Shown here one piece after another: positions 35,103 through 44,570 of a stretch of DNA of 61,525 bases (position 1 is its first letter; each line of letters opens with the position of its first letter). The stretch covers positions 1 through 61,525 of the forward strand of contig NZ_AOJK01000036.1 of NCBI RefSeq assembly GCF_000336875.1, in the 5' to 3' direction. Under the pieces are notes generated by a model that saw only the letters and a list, made by a program, of their open reading frames with translations, had not been told where the DNA came from and made no database searches. This stretch comes from Halorubrum californiense DSM 19288. Its GTDB lineage: Archaea > Halobacteriota > Halobacteria > Halobacteriales > Haloferacaceae. The position numbers and the translations under genes were made by a program.

Positions 35103-37343
35103 ATGTCACAGCCGACCGAGCGGAACCGCCTCGACGGGGAGGCGAGTCCCTACCTCCAACAGCACGCGGACAACCCCGTCAACTGGCAGCCGTGGGGCGA
35201 CGAGGCGTTCGAGCTCGCCCGCGAACACGACGTGCCGGTGTTCGTCTCCATCGGCTACTCCTCGTGCCACTGGTGTCACGTCATGGCCGAGGAGAGCTTC
35301 GAGGACGAGTCGGTCGCGGGCGTCGTGAACGACTCGTTCGTCCCGGTCAAGGTCGACCGCGAGGAGCGCCCGGACGTCGACAGCACGTTCATGACCGTCT
35401 GCCAGCTGGTCACGGGCGGCGGCGGGTGGCCGCTCTCGGCGTGGTGTACGCCCGAGGGGAAGCCGTTCTACGTCGGGACCTACTTCCCGCCCGAGCCGCG
35501 GCAGAACCACCCCGGCTTCCGGGGGCTCTGCGAGCGCATCGCCGACTCCTGGAGCGACCCCGAGCAGCGCGAGGAGATGAAGCGGCGCGCCGACCAGTGG
35601 ACCCAGAGCGCGCGCGACGAACTGGAGTCCGTGCCGAACCCGGACACACCGGGATCGGACGGAGAAGCCGCCTCACCGCCCGGCGACGACCTGCTCGACA
35701 CGGCCGCCGCCGCGGCGCTGCGCGGCTACGACGAGGAGTACGGCGGCTTCGGGGGCGGGGGCGCGAAGTTCCCGATGCCCGGCCGGATCGACCTCCTCAT
35801 GCGGGCGTACGCCGGCCGCGGCCGCGACGCCCTCCTGTCGGCCGCGACGGGGACCCTCGACGGGATGGCGAACGGCGGGATGTACGACCAGATCGGCGGC
35901 GGGTTCCACCGCTACGCGGTCGACCGCCAGTGGACCGTCCCCCACTTCGAGAAGATGCTGTACGACAACGCCGAACTGCCGATGGCCTACCTCGACGGCT
36001 ACCGGCTCTCGGGCGACCCCGCCTACGCCCGCGTCGCGGGCGAGTCGCTCGCGTTCCTCGACCGCGAACTCCGGCACGAGGGCGGTGCCTTCTTCAGCAC
36101 GCTCGACGCGCGCAGCCGACCGCCCGAGAGTCGGCGAGACGGGAGCGATTCCGACGAGGGCGACGGAGAAGGGGACGTCGAGGGCGCCTTCTACGTCTGG
36201 ACGCCCGAGGAGGTCGACGCCGTCCTCGACGAGCCGGCGGCGTCGCTGGCGAAGAAGCGGTACGGGATCCGGTCCGGCGGCAACTTCGAGCGCGGCACGA
36301 CCGTCCCGACGCTCGCCGCGTCAGTCGAAGAGTTGGCCGCGGACCGCGATCTGTCGCCCGAGAAGGTTCGAGAGATCCTGACGGAGGCGCGGACGACGCT
36401 GTTCGACGCCCGGGAGTCGCGCCCGCGTCCCGCCCGCGACGAGAAGGTATTGGCCTCGTGGAACGGGCGGGCTATCTCCGCGTTCGCGAGGGCGGGGGAC
36501 ACCCTCGGCGAAGAGTACGCCGAGATCGCCCGCGAGGCGCTCGACTTCTGTCACGAGCGACTCTACGATGCCGAGAACGAGACCGGCGCCCTCGCCCGGC
36601 GCTGGCTCGACGGCGACGTTCGGGGCCCCGGATACCTCGACGACTACGCGTTCCTCGCGCGCGGCGCGCTCGACGTCTACGCCGCGACCGGGGACCCGGA
36701 GCCGCTCGGGTTCGCGCTGGAGTTGGCAGACGCGCTCGTCGACGAGTTCTACGACGCCGACGACGGGACGATCTACTTCACCCGAGACCTCGACGGAGAG
36801 GGGGCCGGAGGGGGGAGCCGGAACGCCGATTCCGGTCCCCTCATCGCGCGGCCGCAGGAGTTCACCGACCGGTCGACGCCGTCGAGCCTCGGGGTCGCGG
36901 CCGAGACGCTCGCGCTCCTCGACGGTTTCCGGACCGACGGGGAGTTCCGGGAGATCGCCGAGCGCGTCCTGACGACCCACGCCGACCGGATCCGCGGGAG
37001 CCCGCTCGAACACGCCTCGCTCGTGCGCGCCGCGGACGTCGTCGAGACCGGCGGTATCGAGGTGACGATCGCCGCCGACGAGGTGCCGGACGAATGGCGG
37101 GAGACGCTCGGCGAGCGGTACCTGCCAGGCGCCCTCGTCGCGCCGCGCCCGGCCACAGAAGACGGACTCGACGCGTGGCTCGACGCCCTCGGGATGGCCG
37201 AGGCGCCGCCGATCTGGGCGGACCGGGACGCGACGGACGGCGAACCGACCGCCTACGTCTGCGAGGGGTTCACCTGCTCGCCCCCGCGGACCGACCTCGA
37301 TTCGGCGCTGGAGTGGCTTGAGACGCGGGACGCGTCGGCGTAA
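35103..37343 (+). CDS. DUF255 thioredoxin-domain protein (YyaL/SSP411 type)
   Basis: The first 170 residues form a thioredoxin-like domain with CHWC (55-58) in SIGYSSCHWCHVMAEESF, followed by ERPDVDSTFMTVCQ and a GGGGWPL segment typical of DUF255. The rest is an (alpha/alpha)-barrel-like domain (GGMYDQIGGGFHRYAVDRQWTVPHFEKMLYDNAEL) like glycosidase or N-acylglucosamine epimerase folds. Total 746 aa is usual. Function is unknown; the family is widespread and may be a redox-linked carbohydrate protein. ATG 35103 begins the conserved MSQPTERNRLDGEASPYLQQHA. Confidence 0.85.
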   Translation: MSQPTERNRLDGEASPYLQQHADNPVNWQPWGDEAFELAREHDVPVFVSIGYSSCHWCHVMAEESFEDESVAGVVNDSFVPVKVDREERPDVDSTFMTVCQLVTGGGGWPLSAWCTPEGKPFYVGTYFPPEPRQNHPGFRGLCERIADSWSDPEQREEMKRRADQWTQSARDELESVPNPDTPGSDGEAASPPGDDLLDTAAAAALRGYDEEYGGFGGGGAKFPMPGRIDLLMRAYAGRGRDALLSAATGTLDGMANGGMYDQIGGGFHRYAVDRQWTVPHFEKMLYDNAELPMAYLDGYRLSGDPAYARVAGESLAFLDRELRHEGGAFFSTLDARSRPPESRRDGSDSDEGDGEGDVEGAFYVWTPEEVDAVLDEPAASLAKKRYGIRSGGNFERGTTVPTLAASVEELAADRDLSPEKVREILTEARTTLFDARESRPRPARDEKVLASWNGRAISAFARAGDTLGEEYAEIAREALDFCHERLYDAENETGALARRWLDGDVRGPGYLDDYAFLARGALDVYAATGDPEPLGFALELADALVDEFYDADDGTIYFTRDLDGEGAGGGSRNADSGPLIARPQEFTDRSTPSSLGVAAETLALLDGFRTDGEFREIAERVLTTHADRIRGSPLEHASLVRAADVVETGGIEVTIAADEVPDEWRETLGERYLPGALVAPRPATEDGLDAWLDALGMAEAPPIWADRDATDGEPTAYVCEGFTCSPPRTDLDSALEWLETRDASA

Positions 37344-37438
37344 CGACGTCGCCCCGGACCGCCTCGGCTCCCGGCCCGCGAATCCGGTCGGAAAGCCACC
37401 GCGTCGCAATTAAATATCCCCGTCACCTCGTTCCCTCC

Positions 37439-38539
37439 ATGTACGACTTCGTCGTCGTGGGCGCGGGGCCGCCGGGCTCCCGGTTCGCCCGGCGCGCGGC
37501 CGAGGCCGGCCACGACGTCGTCGCCTTCGAGAAGGGGGCGGTCGGCGAGCCGCTCGCCTGCTCCGGACACGTCTCGGAGGACGTGTGGGAGTACGTCCCC
37601 GACGGCGCCCGCGACGCGCTCCTCCAGAACCTCGTGTACGGCGCTCGCTTCCACGTCGGCGGTCCGGGATCGACGGCGTATCCGTTCTACAAGCGAGAAC
37701 CGGTGTCGAACGTGATCGACCGCGTCGGACTCGACCGGACGCTCGCCGACTGCGCCCGGGACGCGGGCGCCGACGTCCGAGAGGATCACACGGTCGTCGG
37801 TGTCGAGGAGCGCTCCGACCGGGTCGTCGTCGAAGTCAAGACCCCCGCGGGCGACGTGGAGCAGGTCGAGGCCCGGATGGTCGCCGGCTGCGACGGGCCG
37901 ACCTCGAGGGTGCGCCGCGCGCTCGACCTCCCGGAGCCGGACGAGCTGCTCCACGGCGTCCTCGGGTTCGACGACGAGGCCGACGCGGGCGACTACGTCG
38001 ACGTCCACCTCACCGCGCCGACGTTCTTCGAGTGGCGGATCCCCCGCGGCGACGCGGGCGTCGAGTACGGGCTGGCGGCGCCGCCGAGCGAGGACGTCTC
38101 GGGGATGTTCGACCGGCTCACGGTCGCGTACGGTGCGACGACCGACCGACGCTGCTCCGGGGCGATCCCGGTGGGGCCGCCGTCGCGGACGACGAGCGAC
38201 CGCGGCTTCCTGATCGGCGACGCCGCCGCGCAGACGAAGCCGTTCACCGGCGGCGGCATCCTCTACGGGATGCGCGCGGCCGACGTCGCGGTCGAGACGA
38301 TCGACCCGCGCGACCCGGCCACGCTCGCCGACTACGAGTCCGGGTGGCGCGACGAACTCGCCACGGAGATCCGGCTCGGGAAGGCGATCCGGCGGTGTTA
38401 CTCGCTCCCCGAGCCGGTCCAGCGGGTTGGACTGCGGACGCTGTCGGGCGAGATCGGCGTCCACATGGACGAGCCGTCGTCGTTCTTCTCGCCGTCGAAC
38501 CTGCGGGCGCTGTTCTCGCGGGGCGAACCGCCCGAGTGA
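37439..38539 (+). CDS. Geranylgeranyl-reductase-family FAD oxidoreductase
   Basis: The 366-aa flavoprotein has an N-terminal Rossmann fold VVVGAGPPGSRFARRAAEAG (glycines at 8-13), AGCDGPTSRVRRAL and the late FAD site GFLIGDAAAQTKPFTGGGILYGMRAADVA. This order matches the GGR family, which saturates the isoprenoid chains of archaeal lipids, but the family is broad. No signal or membrane helix is visible. Near the C-terminus, VHMDEPSSFFSPSNLRALF is typical of haloarchaeal members. It may act on lipids or quinones; the exact substrate is uncertain. Confidence 0.82.
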   Translation: MYDFVVVGAGPPGSRFARRAAEAGHDVVAFEKGAVGEPLACSGHVSEDVWEYVPDGARDALLQNLVYGARFHVGGPGSTAYPFYKREPVSNVIDRVGLDRTLADCARDAGADVREDHTVVGVEERSDRVVVEVKTPAGDVEQVEARMVAGCDGPTSRVRRALDLPEPDELLHGVLGFDDEADAGDYVDVHLTAPTFFEWRIPRGDAGVEYGLAAPPSEDVSGMFDRLTVAYGATTDRRCSGAIPVGPPSRTTSDRGFLIGDAAAQTKPFTGGGILYGMRAADVAVETIDPRDPATLADYESGWRDELATEIRLGKAIRRCYSLPEPVQRVGLRTLSGEIGVHMDEPSSFFSPSNLRALFSRGEPPE

Positions 38540-38611
38540 GAGGGGACGCGCGACGGCGGTCGGTGAGAAAAGGGACGCGCGGTCGGTGACGCGGAGTTCT
38601 GGAACGCGGCG

Positions 38612-39085
38612 CTACTCCTCGACGATGTCCGCGAACGAGACGTTCTCGCGGACGCTCGTGATCTCGACGGTCGGCTCCTCGCCGGGTTCGGCGTCGGGGA
38701 CGATGACGACGTAGCCGCGCTCGATCTTCGCGATCCCGTCGCCCTTGTCGCCGAGCGTCTCGATCGTCACGTCGCGGACCTCGCCCTCCGAGACGGGCGG
38801 GTCGGGCTGGACCGCGCCGGCGGCCCCGCGAGAGGTGGGACGCCGCCCGTCGTCGGACGGGGTACCGTCCGAGCCGGCGTCGGCGTCGGAGACGGACGCG
38901 TCGTCGTCGGACGCCGCCTCGCCGTCGGATTCGGCGCGGTCCAGGACGGCGATCCGATACGTTTCGCCGACGCTGACGCTTCCGTGTTCGATCTCCGAGG
39001 CGGGAACGGTGACGACGTAGTCATCGCCGCGGGACTCAACCCGCCCCGTGTACAGACACGCGAGAGAATCGGTGATTTCGACCAT
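38612..39085 (-). CDS. TRAM-domain protein
   Basis: A TRAM domain (about 97-157: EGEVRDVTIETLGDKGDGIAKIERGYVVIVPDAEPGEEPTVEITSVRENVSFADIVE) is a small RNA-binding beta-barrel found free in archaea as cold-response or RNA-chaperone proteins. The first 50 residues look like a second small beta domain; a 45-residue acidic Ser/Asp linker joins the two. 157 aa, cytosolic. Confidence 0.85.
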   Translation of the reverse strand: MVEITDSLACLYTGRVESRGDDYVVTVPASEIEHGSVSVGETYRIAVLDRAESDGEAASDDDASVSDADAGSDGTPSDDGRRPTSRGAAGAVQPDPPVSEGEVRDVTIETLGDKGDGIAKIERGYVVIVPDAEPGEEPTVEITSVRENVSFADIVEE

Positions 39086-39182
39086 GGAGACCAGTAGCGC
39101 GTACGGGGATGAAAAGCCACCTGTTCGGGCGTCCGCCGTGCGAAGGTAAACGTTTACCCTGTTCCGAATGAATCACCCGGTC

Positions 39183-40421
39183 ATGAGCCGAAACTATGAG
39201 TCGCTCCACGATCCGAACGCGGAGTACACGATGCGTGAGCTCTCCGCCGAGACGATGGAGACCACGGGGACGCGCGGCGGCGGCCGCGACGTCGAGATCA
39301 CGGACGTCCAGACGACGATGGTCGACGGCAACTTCCCGTGGACGCTCGTCCGCGTGTACACCGACGCGGGCGTCGTCGGCACCGGCGAGGCGTACTGGGG
39401 CGCGGGCGTGCCCGAACTCATCGAGCGCATGAAGCCGTTCGTCATCGGCGAGAACCCGCTCGACATCGACCGCCTCTACGAACACCTCATCCAGAAGATG
39501 TCGGGCGAGGGCTCCGTCGAGGGCGTCACCGTCACGGCCATCTCCGGCATCGAGGTGGCGCTCCACGACGTGGCCGGCAAGATCCTCGACGTTCCCGCCT
39601 ACCAGCTGCTCGGCGGCAAGTACCGGGACGAGATGCGCGTCTACTGCGACTGCCACACCGAGGAGGAGGCCGACCCCGAGGCGTGCGCCGACGAGGCCGA
39701 GCGCGTCGTCGACGAGCTCGGCTACGACGCCCTGAAGTTCGACCTCGACGTGCCCAGCGGATTCGAGAAGGACCGCGCGAACCGCCACCTCCGTCCCGGC
39801 GAGATCCGCCACAAGGCCGAGATCGTCGAGAAGGTCACCGAGCGCGTGAAGGATAAGGCCGACGTCTCCTTCGACTGCCACTGGACCTTCTCGGGCGGCT
39901 CGGCGAAGCGCCTCGCGGACGCCATCGAGGAGTACGACGTGTGGTGGCTCGAAGACCCCGTGCCGCCGGAGAACCTCGAAGTGCAAGAGGAGGTCACGAA
40001 GAACACGACCACGCCGATCACGGTCGGCGAGAACCGCTATCGCGTCACCGAACTGCGCCGCCTCATCGAGAACCAGGCGGTCGACATCGTCGCGCCCGAC
40101 CTGCCGAAGGTCGGCGGCATGCGCGAGACCCGCAAGATCGCGGACGTGGCGAACCAGTACTACGTCCCGGTCGCGATGCACAACGTCGCCTCGCCGGTCG
40201 CGACGATGGCGGCGGCCCACGTCGGCACCTCGATCCCGAACTCGCTGGCGATCGAGTACCACTCCTACGAGCTCGGCTGGTGGGAGGACCTCGTCGAGGA
40301 GGACGTCATCGAGGACGGGTACATCGAGGTGCCGGAGAAGCCGGGCCTCGGCCTCACGCTCGATCTGGACACCGTCGAGGAGCACATGGTCGAAGGCGAG
40401 ACCCTATTCGACGAGGCGTAA
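39183..40421 (+). CDS. Sugar-acid dehydratase, enolase superfamily (gluconate/xylonate type)
   Basis: This Mg-dependent enolase-superfamily dehydratase of 412 aa has LKFDLDV (K165 with D167), metal ligands D211 (DCHWTF), E237 (WWLEDPVPP) and E263 (VGENRYR), and H313 in VAMHNVASP as the second catalytic base. Close haloarchaeal relatives are GnaD (D-gluconate, semiphosphorylative Entner-Doudoroff) and XacD (D-xylonate); XacD is also about 412 aa, so I cannot separate them here. The gene stands alone without other pathway genes. ATG 39183 is chosen over the codon at 39168. Its stop lies within the first hairpin of the cluster downstream. Confidence 0.82.
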   Translation: MSRNYESLHDPNAEYTMRELSAETMETTGTRGGGRDVEITDVQTTMVDGNFPWTLVRVYTDAGVVGTGEAYWGAGVPELIERMKPFVIGENPLDIDRLYEHLIQKMSGEGSVEGVTVTAISGIEVALHDVAGKILDVPAYQLLGGKYRDEMRVYCDCHTEEEADPEACADEAERVVDELGYDALKFDLDVPSGFEKDRANRHLRPGEIRHKAEIVEKVTERVKDKADVSFDCHWTFSGGSAKRLADAIEEYDVWWLEDPVPPENLEVQEEVTKNTTTPITVGENRYRVTELRRLIENQAVDIVAPDLPKVGGMRETRKIADVANQYYVPVAMHNVASPVATMAAAHVGTSIPNSLAIEYHSYELGWWEDLVEEDVIEDGYIEVPEKPGLGLTLDLDTVEEHMVEGETLFDEA

Positions 40422-40573
40422 GCCTCGTCGTGCTCGACTGACGGAGTCAGGCGTTGTTTGATTGAGCGGAGCGAAATCAAACGCGAAAATCTCTGACTTT
40501 CGCAGTTCGACGAAGCGCAGCTTCGTCGGGCAAGCGAATCTTCGATTCGCGTTGTTCGATCCGGCGTAAGCCG
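40409..40573. repeat. Cluster of six hairpins, first a likely terminator
   Basis: Six inverted repeats follow one another: CGACGAGGC-gtaa-GCCTCGTCG (40409-40430, spanning the dehydratase stop), CTGAC-gga-GTCAG (40438-40450), GTTTGATT/AATCAAAC (40456-40482, 11-base loop), CGACGAAGC-gca-GCTTCGTCG (40508-40528), GCGAATC-ttc-GATTCGC (40534-40550) and CGGC-gtaa-GCCG (40562-40573). All short-loop stems are perfect. The first can act as a transcript end; the rest form a compact structured element of unknown role. Confidence 0.75.
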
Positions 40574-40627
40574 AAGTCAAGCGCGGAGACTATTCGCTCA
40601 TAACGGTCGACTGCCCGGCCGGCCCGA

Positions 40628-41413
40628 TCAGGCCTCCGCGACGACCCCGTCGAGTCGAACCGGCTCCAGCCCGCGCCGGTCGAGTTCGGCCTCTATCTCC
40701 CGCATGCGGGCCGCGATCGCGTCCGGTTCGTGGCTGTCGGTTCCGACGGTCACACCGACCCCGGCGTCGAGGAGTCGGTCGAGGAATGCGGGCGCCGGGT
40801 GGAACTCCCCGTAGTCGTCGAGCAGCCGGCCGGCGTTGATCTCCGGGACGGTCCGCGAGTCGCGGAACGCCTCGGCGACCGCGGCATAGTGGTCCTCGGT
40901 CGCGAACCCGCGGAGGTGCGGGTTGCGCTCGATAAGGTCCGGGTGCGCGGCGATCGCGAACAGCTCCGATTCGACCAAGGCGACCAGCTTCTCGAAGTAC
41001 CGATCGACCAGCTCCCGGCGCTCGGACTCCGGCTTGTCGGCGAAGTGCGAGCGCGTGTGGACGTTCGCGCCGTCGAGTTCGTGGACGCTGCCGACGGCGT
41101 AGTCGAAGCCGGCGTCGTCGAGGAACTCGGCGATCGCATCTTCGTGAGCGGGATCGTAGTCCATCTCGACGGCGTCGAACACGTCGATCGCGACGTCCTC
41201 GCGGACCGCCTCGATCGCCTCGCGGCGCCGCTCGTAGGTCAAGTCGAGGTTGAACCCGAGCGCGCGCTTGTAGCGCTGCGCGCTCGCATCCGGCGAGACG
41301 TTACAGTGGTCGGCGAACCCGATCCCGTCGAGCCCTGCGTCCGCGGCCGCGTCGACCATCCAGCGCAGGAACGCCCCGTCCGAGTAGTTCGTGTGGGCGT
41401 GGTGATCGTACAC
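40628..41413 (-). CDS. PHP-domain phosphoesterase
   Basis: The polymerase-and-histidinol-phosphatase (PHP) fold is clear: the opening motif YDHHAHTNYSDG gives D-x-H-x-H metal ligands, GIGFADHCN, a central VEMDYDP, FDYAVGSVHELDG, AIAAHPDL and the closing GTDSHEP. It resembles histidinol-phosphatase-type PHP enzymes. Two GTG starts are possible: 41467 (279 aa) and 41413 (261 aa); the latter puts the metal motif at residues 2-7 as in most relatives, so I use it. Substrate unknown. An MFS gene precedes it by 87 bases on the same strand. Confidence 0.8.
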   Translation of the reverse strand: MYDHHAHTNYSDGAFLRWMVDAAADAGLDGIGFADHCNVSPDASAQRYKRALGFNLDLTYERRREAIEAVREDVAIDVFDAVEMDYDPAHEDAIAEFLDDAGFDYAVGSVHELDGANVHTRSHFADKPESERRELVDRYFEKLVALVESELFAIAAHPDLIERNPHLRGFATEDHYAAVAEAFRDSRTVPEINAGRLLDDYGEFHPAPAFLDRLLDAGVGVTVGTDSHEPDAIAARMREIEAELDRRGLEPVRLDGVVAEA

Positions 41414-41500
41414 GCCCCTCTTTCGTCCCGGGTCGACTCGAAGGTTCGGGTCGCACGGAGAACCCACGCCGCGATCCGTCGACGTCCGCGGTACCGCGGG

Positions 41501-42718
41501 TCACCGCCCTTCGCCGACGAGCGCGTTCGCCGAGATGACGAGGAACGCGAGCCCCGACATGCCGGCGATGACCGCGAACGACGCCGCCCAGCCGAGCAGG
41601 TCCGCGACGAGTCCGACGCCGACGGAGCCGGCGGAGCCGATCACGGTGTAGACGGTCCGGATCAGTCCGAAGCCGGCCCCCCGCTCGGCGTCGCCGAGCG
41701 CGTCCATGAACCGGGGGTCGATGGCCGAGAAGAACGAGGAGCCGAGGCCGGCGAGGAACACGGCGACTCCGAGGCCAGCGAGGGCCGGCAGCGCGGGGAG
41801 CCCGACCGCGGTCGGGAGTTCGACGAGGTCGGGCAGCGCGACTAACCCGCCGAGCCCGAGCGCGCCGCCGAGGAGGGCCGCGGCGATGCTCGCGTCTCGG
41901 CCCAGTCGGTCGGAGAGCCGCCCGAGACCCACCTGCGCGCCGGCGCGGACGACGAAGAATGCGGAGAAGACGCCCCCGGCGAACGCGGGCGAGTACCCTC
42001 GAAGCTCGACGAGGAACGTCGGGAGGAAGGAGATGACGCCCTGCGCGACGTACGTGCCGAGCGTCGCCACGACGAGCGGGACGAGGACCTCGCGCCGCCC
42101 GACGAGTTCCAGCAGGGGGCCGATCCGGAGCCGCTCCGCCATCGGCTGGTCCGGGCGCCGCGGCTCGGTCGGCCGGACCCGCCGCGCGAAGAGGACGAAG
42201 ATGGGCACGCCGACGAGCGCGGCCAGCGCGACCCCGGGACGCCAGCCGTAGCGTACGCCGACCCACGTCGCGGCGACCGGCGCGATCAGACCCGCGAGCG
42301 GGCCGCCGAGCGAGTGGATTCCGACCGCGGTGCCGAGGTCGTCGAACGTCCGCGAGAGCAGCGTCGTCGCCACGGCGTAGTGTAGTCCCGCCGCGAGCCC
42401 GAGCAGTACCGCCGCGAGGACGAACGCGGGGAAGACCGGCACGACGGCGAGCAGGAGGCTCATCGCCGTCGTCCCGCCGACCGCGACGAGGATCACGCGG
42501 CGCTCCCCGTAGCGGTCCGCGAGGATGCCGCTCGGGAACTGCGAGAGCCCGTAGGCGAACCACATGCCGGAGAGCGCGACCCCGACCGCCGTGTTCGAGA
42601 CCCCGAAGTCGTCGATGATCAGGGGGACGACCGGGCTGATCGCCAGTCGGGCGAAGTACGTCACGAAGAAGGCGAGCATACACAGCGTCAACACCGTGTG
42701 GCGGTAGCGCCAGTTCAT
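41501..42718 (-). CDS. MFS transporter
   Basis: The 405-residue protein has 12 hydrophobic segments; the loop 2-3 motif GLSQFPSGILADRYGERRVI is a classic MFS sequence, and a matching half-signature GLGRLSDRLGRDASI occurs in the second half. The first helix is TLCMLAFFVTYFARLAISPV. Substrate cannot be told. It is upstream of and co-oriented with the PHP gene and could share its mRNA. Confidence 0.85.
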   Translation of the reverse strand: MNWRYRHTVLTLCMLAFFVTYFARLAISPVVPLIIDDFGVSNTAVGVALSGMWFAYGLSQFPSGILADRYGERRVILVAVGGTTAMSLLLAVVPVFPAFVLAAVLLGLAAGLHYAVATTLLSRTFDDLGTAVGIHSLGGPLAGLIAPVAATWVGVRYGWRPGVALAALVGVPIFVLFARRVRPTEPRRPDQPMAERLRIGPLLELVGRREVLVPLVVATLGTYVAQGVISFLPTFLVELRGYSPAFAGGVFSAFFVVRAGAQVGLGRLSDRLGRDASIAAALLGGALGLGGLVALPDLVELPTAVGLPALPALAGLGVAVFLAGLGSSFFSAIDPRFMDALGDAERGAGFGLIRTVYTVIGSAGSVGVGLVADLLGWAASFAVIAGMSGLAFLVISANALVGEGR

Positions 42719-42798
42719 CCGGCTGTCACTGGCAAGTCATCGGAGCGGTCCGCGGTCAACCCTTACGGTTCCAGCAGAACGCCACCCGACGGGTGAGA

Positions 42799-43422
42799 TC
42801 AGCGCACGGCCGCCGGATCGACGCGGCTGCCGACCCACAGGAGCGTGACGAGGAGCCCGGCGACGGACGCGGGCAGGAACCACTGAAACGCGGCGAGCAG
42901 TCCCGCAGACGCCTGGACGCCGATCACCGCGAGCAGCGTCGGGCCGCAGCAGGCGAACCCGGAGAGGATCCCGGGGACGCCCGCGACCGCGCCCGCGCCG
43001 GCCCCGATCCGGCACGCCGAGGGGCCGCGCCACGTCACGACGGAGACGGCTATCGTGACCCCCACGAGCGCCGCGAGCGCGAGGCCGAGGGCGGCGTTGA
43101 CGGGGGCGAAGAGGTACTCGACGGGCCCGACCGACAGCAGGGCGACTGGCTCGTACTGGAACGGCGCGGCGCGCCGCGCCGCGAGCGCCACCGGGTCGTC
43201 GGCGACGACGAGGTCGAACCGGGGCGCCGAGGCGCCCGCGCGCCGGCCGAGGTGCCCGAGCCCGAGGTGGTACGCGACGAGGTAGCCGGCGGCGACGGCG
43301 GCGGCCGTCGCCCGACCGTCGCGGCGGCCGAGCGACGCGCGGACGGCGAACAGCGTGCGGCGGACCAGCCCGACGACCCGGGCGCGCGGCGACCCCGACG
43401 GCGCGGCGGCCTCAGCGGCCAT
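42799..43422 (-). CDS. Membrane protein with CCGP motif, unknown function
   Basis: The 207-aa integral membrane protein has hydrophobic segments near 45-60, 100-125, 135-160 and 180-200 and a conserved-looking SGFACCGPTLLAVIGVQ where a helix is broken by Cys-Cys-Gly-Pro. Paired-Cys helices of this kind occur in metal or thiol transport proteins, but I do not recognise the family. Its ATG lies 11 bases inside the end of the DUF3179 gene, so the two are translated together. The longer open frame to 43668 is an out-of-frame shadow of DUF3179. Confidence 0.7.
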   Translation of the reverse strand: MAAEAAAPSGSPRARVVGLVRRTLFAVRASLGRRDGRATAAAVAAGYLVAYHLGLGHLGRRAGASAPRFDLVVADDPVALAARRAAPFQYEPVALLSVGPVEYLFAPVNAALGLALAALVGVTIAVSVVTWRGPSACRIGAGAGAVAGVPGILSGFACCGPTLLAVIGVQASAGLLAAFQWFLPASVAGLLVTLLWVGSRVDPAAVR

Positions 43423-44539
43423 AGCCCGCCCCCGTGTGCTCGCCGACGAACGCGGTGTCCGGGTAGAAGCCGAACCACGCGAACCACATCGCGTCGAACG
43501 CGAGGACCCGTTCGAGCGGCAGGTCCGCCGCGGCGACCCCGCCTTCGCCGTCGACGCGGTACCCGTCGTCGTCCGGTTCGACCACGGCGCCGTTCGGGTT
43601 TCGGTAGACGTAGCCGGTCGAAAGGCCCGGGTCGGCGACGGCGAGGACGCTCGCGTCTCCGTCGCCAACGGTCCCGGTCAGGACGCGCTCCGAGAGCAGC
43701 GTCGCCTTGTCGAACGCGACCGCGCCCGCGTCGGTCCGCGCGCCGAGGACGACCGACTTCGGGTGGCCCTCCTCCGCGGACGCGAGCGGCGGAAACATCG
43801 TCCCGTCCCGCGAGTAGTAGCCGTTCAGCGGCGCGTAGCTCCCGTACGGGTCGCTGTCGTAGCGGCGGACGTAGCCGGTCTCTTCGGTCATCGCGAGCGA
43901 GTCGGGGCGGCGCGCGGCCCACTCGCTCGCGGTCGTCCACACGACGCGGAACTCGTCTAAGGTCTCTCCGGTCATCGGACCGTCGACACCGGCGGCGAGC
44001 ATCTGCGGCCACCAGCTGTCGGTGGCGCGGTCGTACATGACCAGGTTCGAGTTGACGAGCCGGCCCGACACCCCGAAGGTCGTGTCGCCGCGGCGGAACC
44101 CCTGGGCCGTCCCGGTGAGCGGACAGTACGTGACCGCGACCGGCTCGCCGCCGACCTCGTCGTTCACGATCTCGTGGTGCGAGAGGATCCGCCGGGGGTA
44201 CGCCTTCGCCTCGCCGCCGCGGACGACGCCGAACACCGGCTCATCGTCTGCCAGATCCGCCTCCGAGATCGGTTCGAAGGTGGGGTCGTCGACGGAGGGG
44301 ATCCCGTCCTTACCGACGCCGCCGTCGAGCGACTCCGAGGCGAGCGCGCCGGCCTCGTACGCGAGGAGGTAGTCGGCGTCGACGGTCGGCGGGGGACCGT
44401 CGCCGCCCGATTCTTCCTCGCTCGACTCCCGGTCGCTCCGGTCGGCCGTGCCCGTCGCTCGCCCACCGAGGCAGCCGGCGAGCGACGCGGCGCCGACCCC
44501 CGCGATACCGACGAGCGCCGCGCGACGGGTTCGCTTCAT
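43412..44539 (-). CDS. DUF3179-domain lipoprotein
   Basis: The head MKRTRRAALVGIAGVGAASLAGC is a signal with lipobox; the RR pair makes Tat export plausible. After a Ser/Glu-rich linker the protein (375 aa) matches DUF3179: YLLAYEAGALAS, PVFGVVRGGEAKAYPRRILSHHEIVNDEVGG, VTYCPLTGTAQGF and a late PRRVLAFD-like LERVLAFDAMWFAWFGFYP. The invariant Cys of VTYCPLTG is there. Function unknown; it should be surface-attached. A TCTAAAG box 27 bases upstream fits a leaderless mRNA. It overlaps the CCGP membrane protein gene. Confidence 0.85.
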   Translation of the reverse strand: MKRTRRAALVGIAGVGAASLAGCLGGRATGTADRSDRESSEEESGGDGPPPTVDADYLLAYEAGALASESLDGGVGKDGIPSVDDPTFEPISEADLADDEPVFGVVRGGEAKAYPRRILSHHEIVNDEVGGEPVAVTYCPLTGTAQGFRRGDTTFGVSGRLVNSNLVMYDRATDSWWPQMLAAGVDGPMTGETLDEFRVVWTTASEWAARRPDSLAMTEETGYVRRYDSDPYGSYAPLNGYYSRDGTMFPPLASAEEGHPKSVVLGARTDAGAVAFDKATLLSERVLTGTVGDGDASVLAVADPGLSTGYVYRNPNGAVVEPDDDGYRVDGEGGVAAADLPLERVLAFDAMWFAWFGFYPDTAFVGEHTGAGYGR

Positions 44540-44570
44540 GTCGTCGTGTCCGGTTTCGAGCGTCTAAAGC

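Noticed and set aside
41414-41467. Extended start of the PHP gene at GTG 41467
   Set aside because: The extra 18 residues are not typical; the GTG at 41413 places the D-x-H-x-H motif at the start as in relatives. Not fully excluded.
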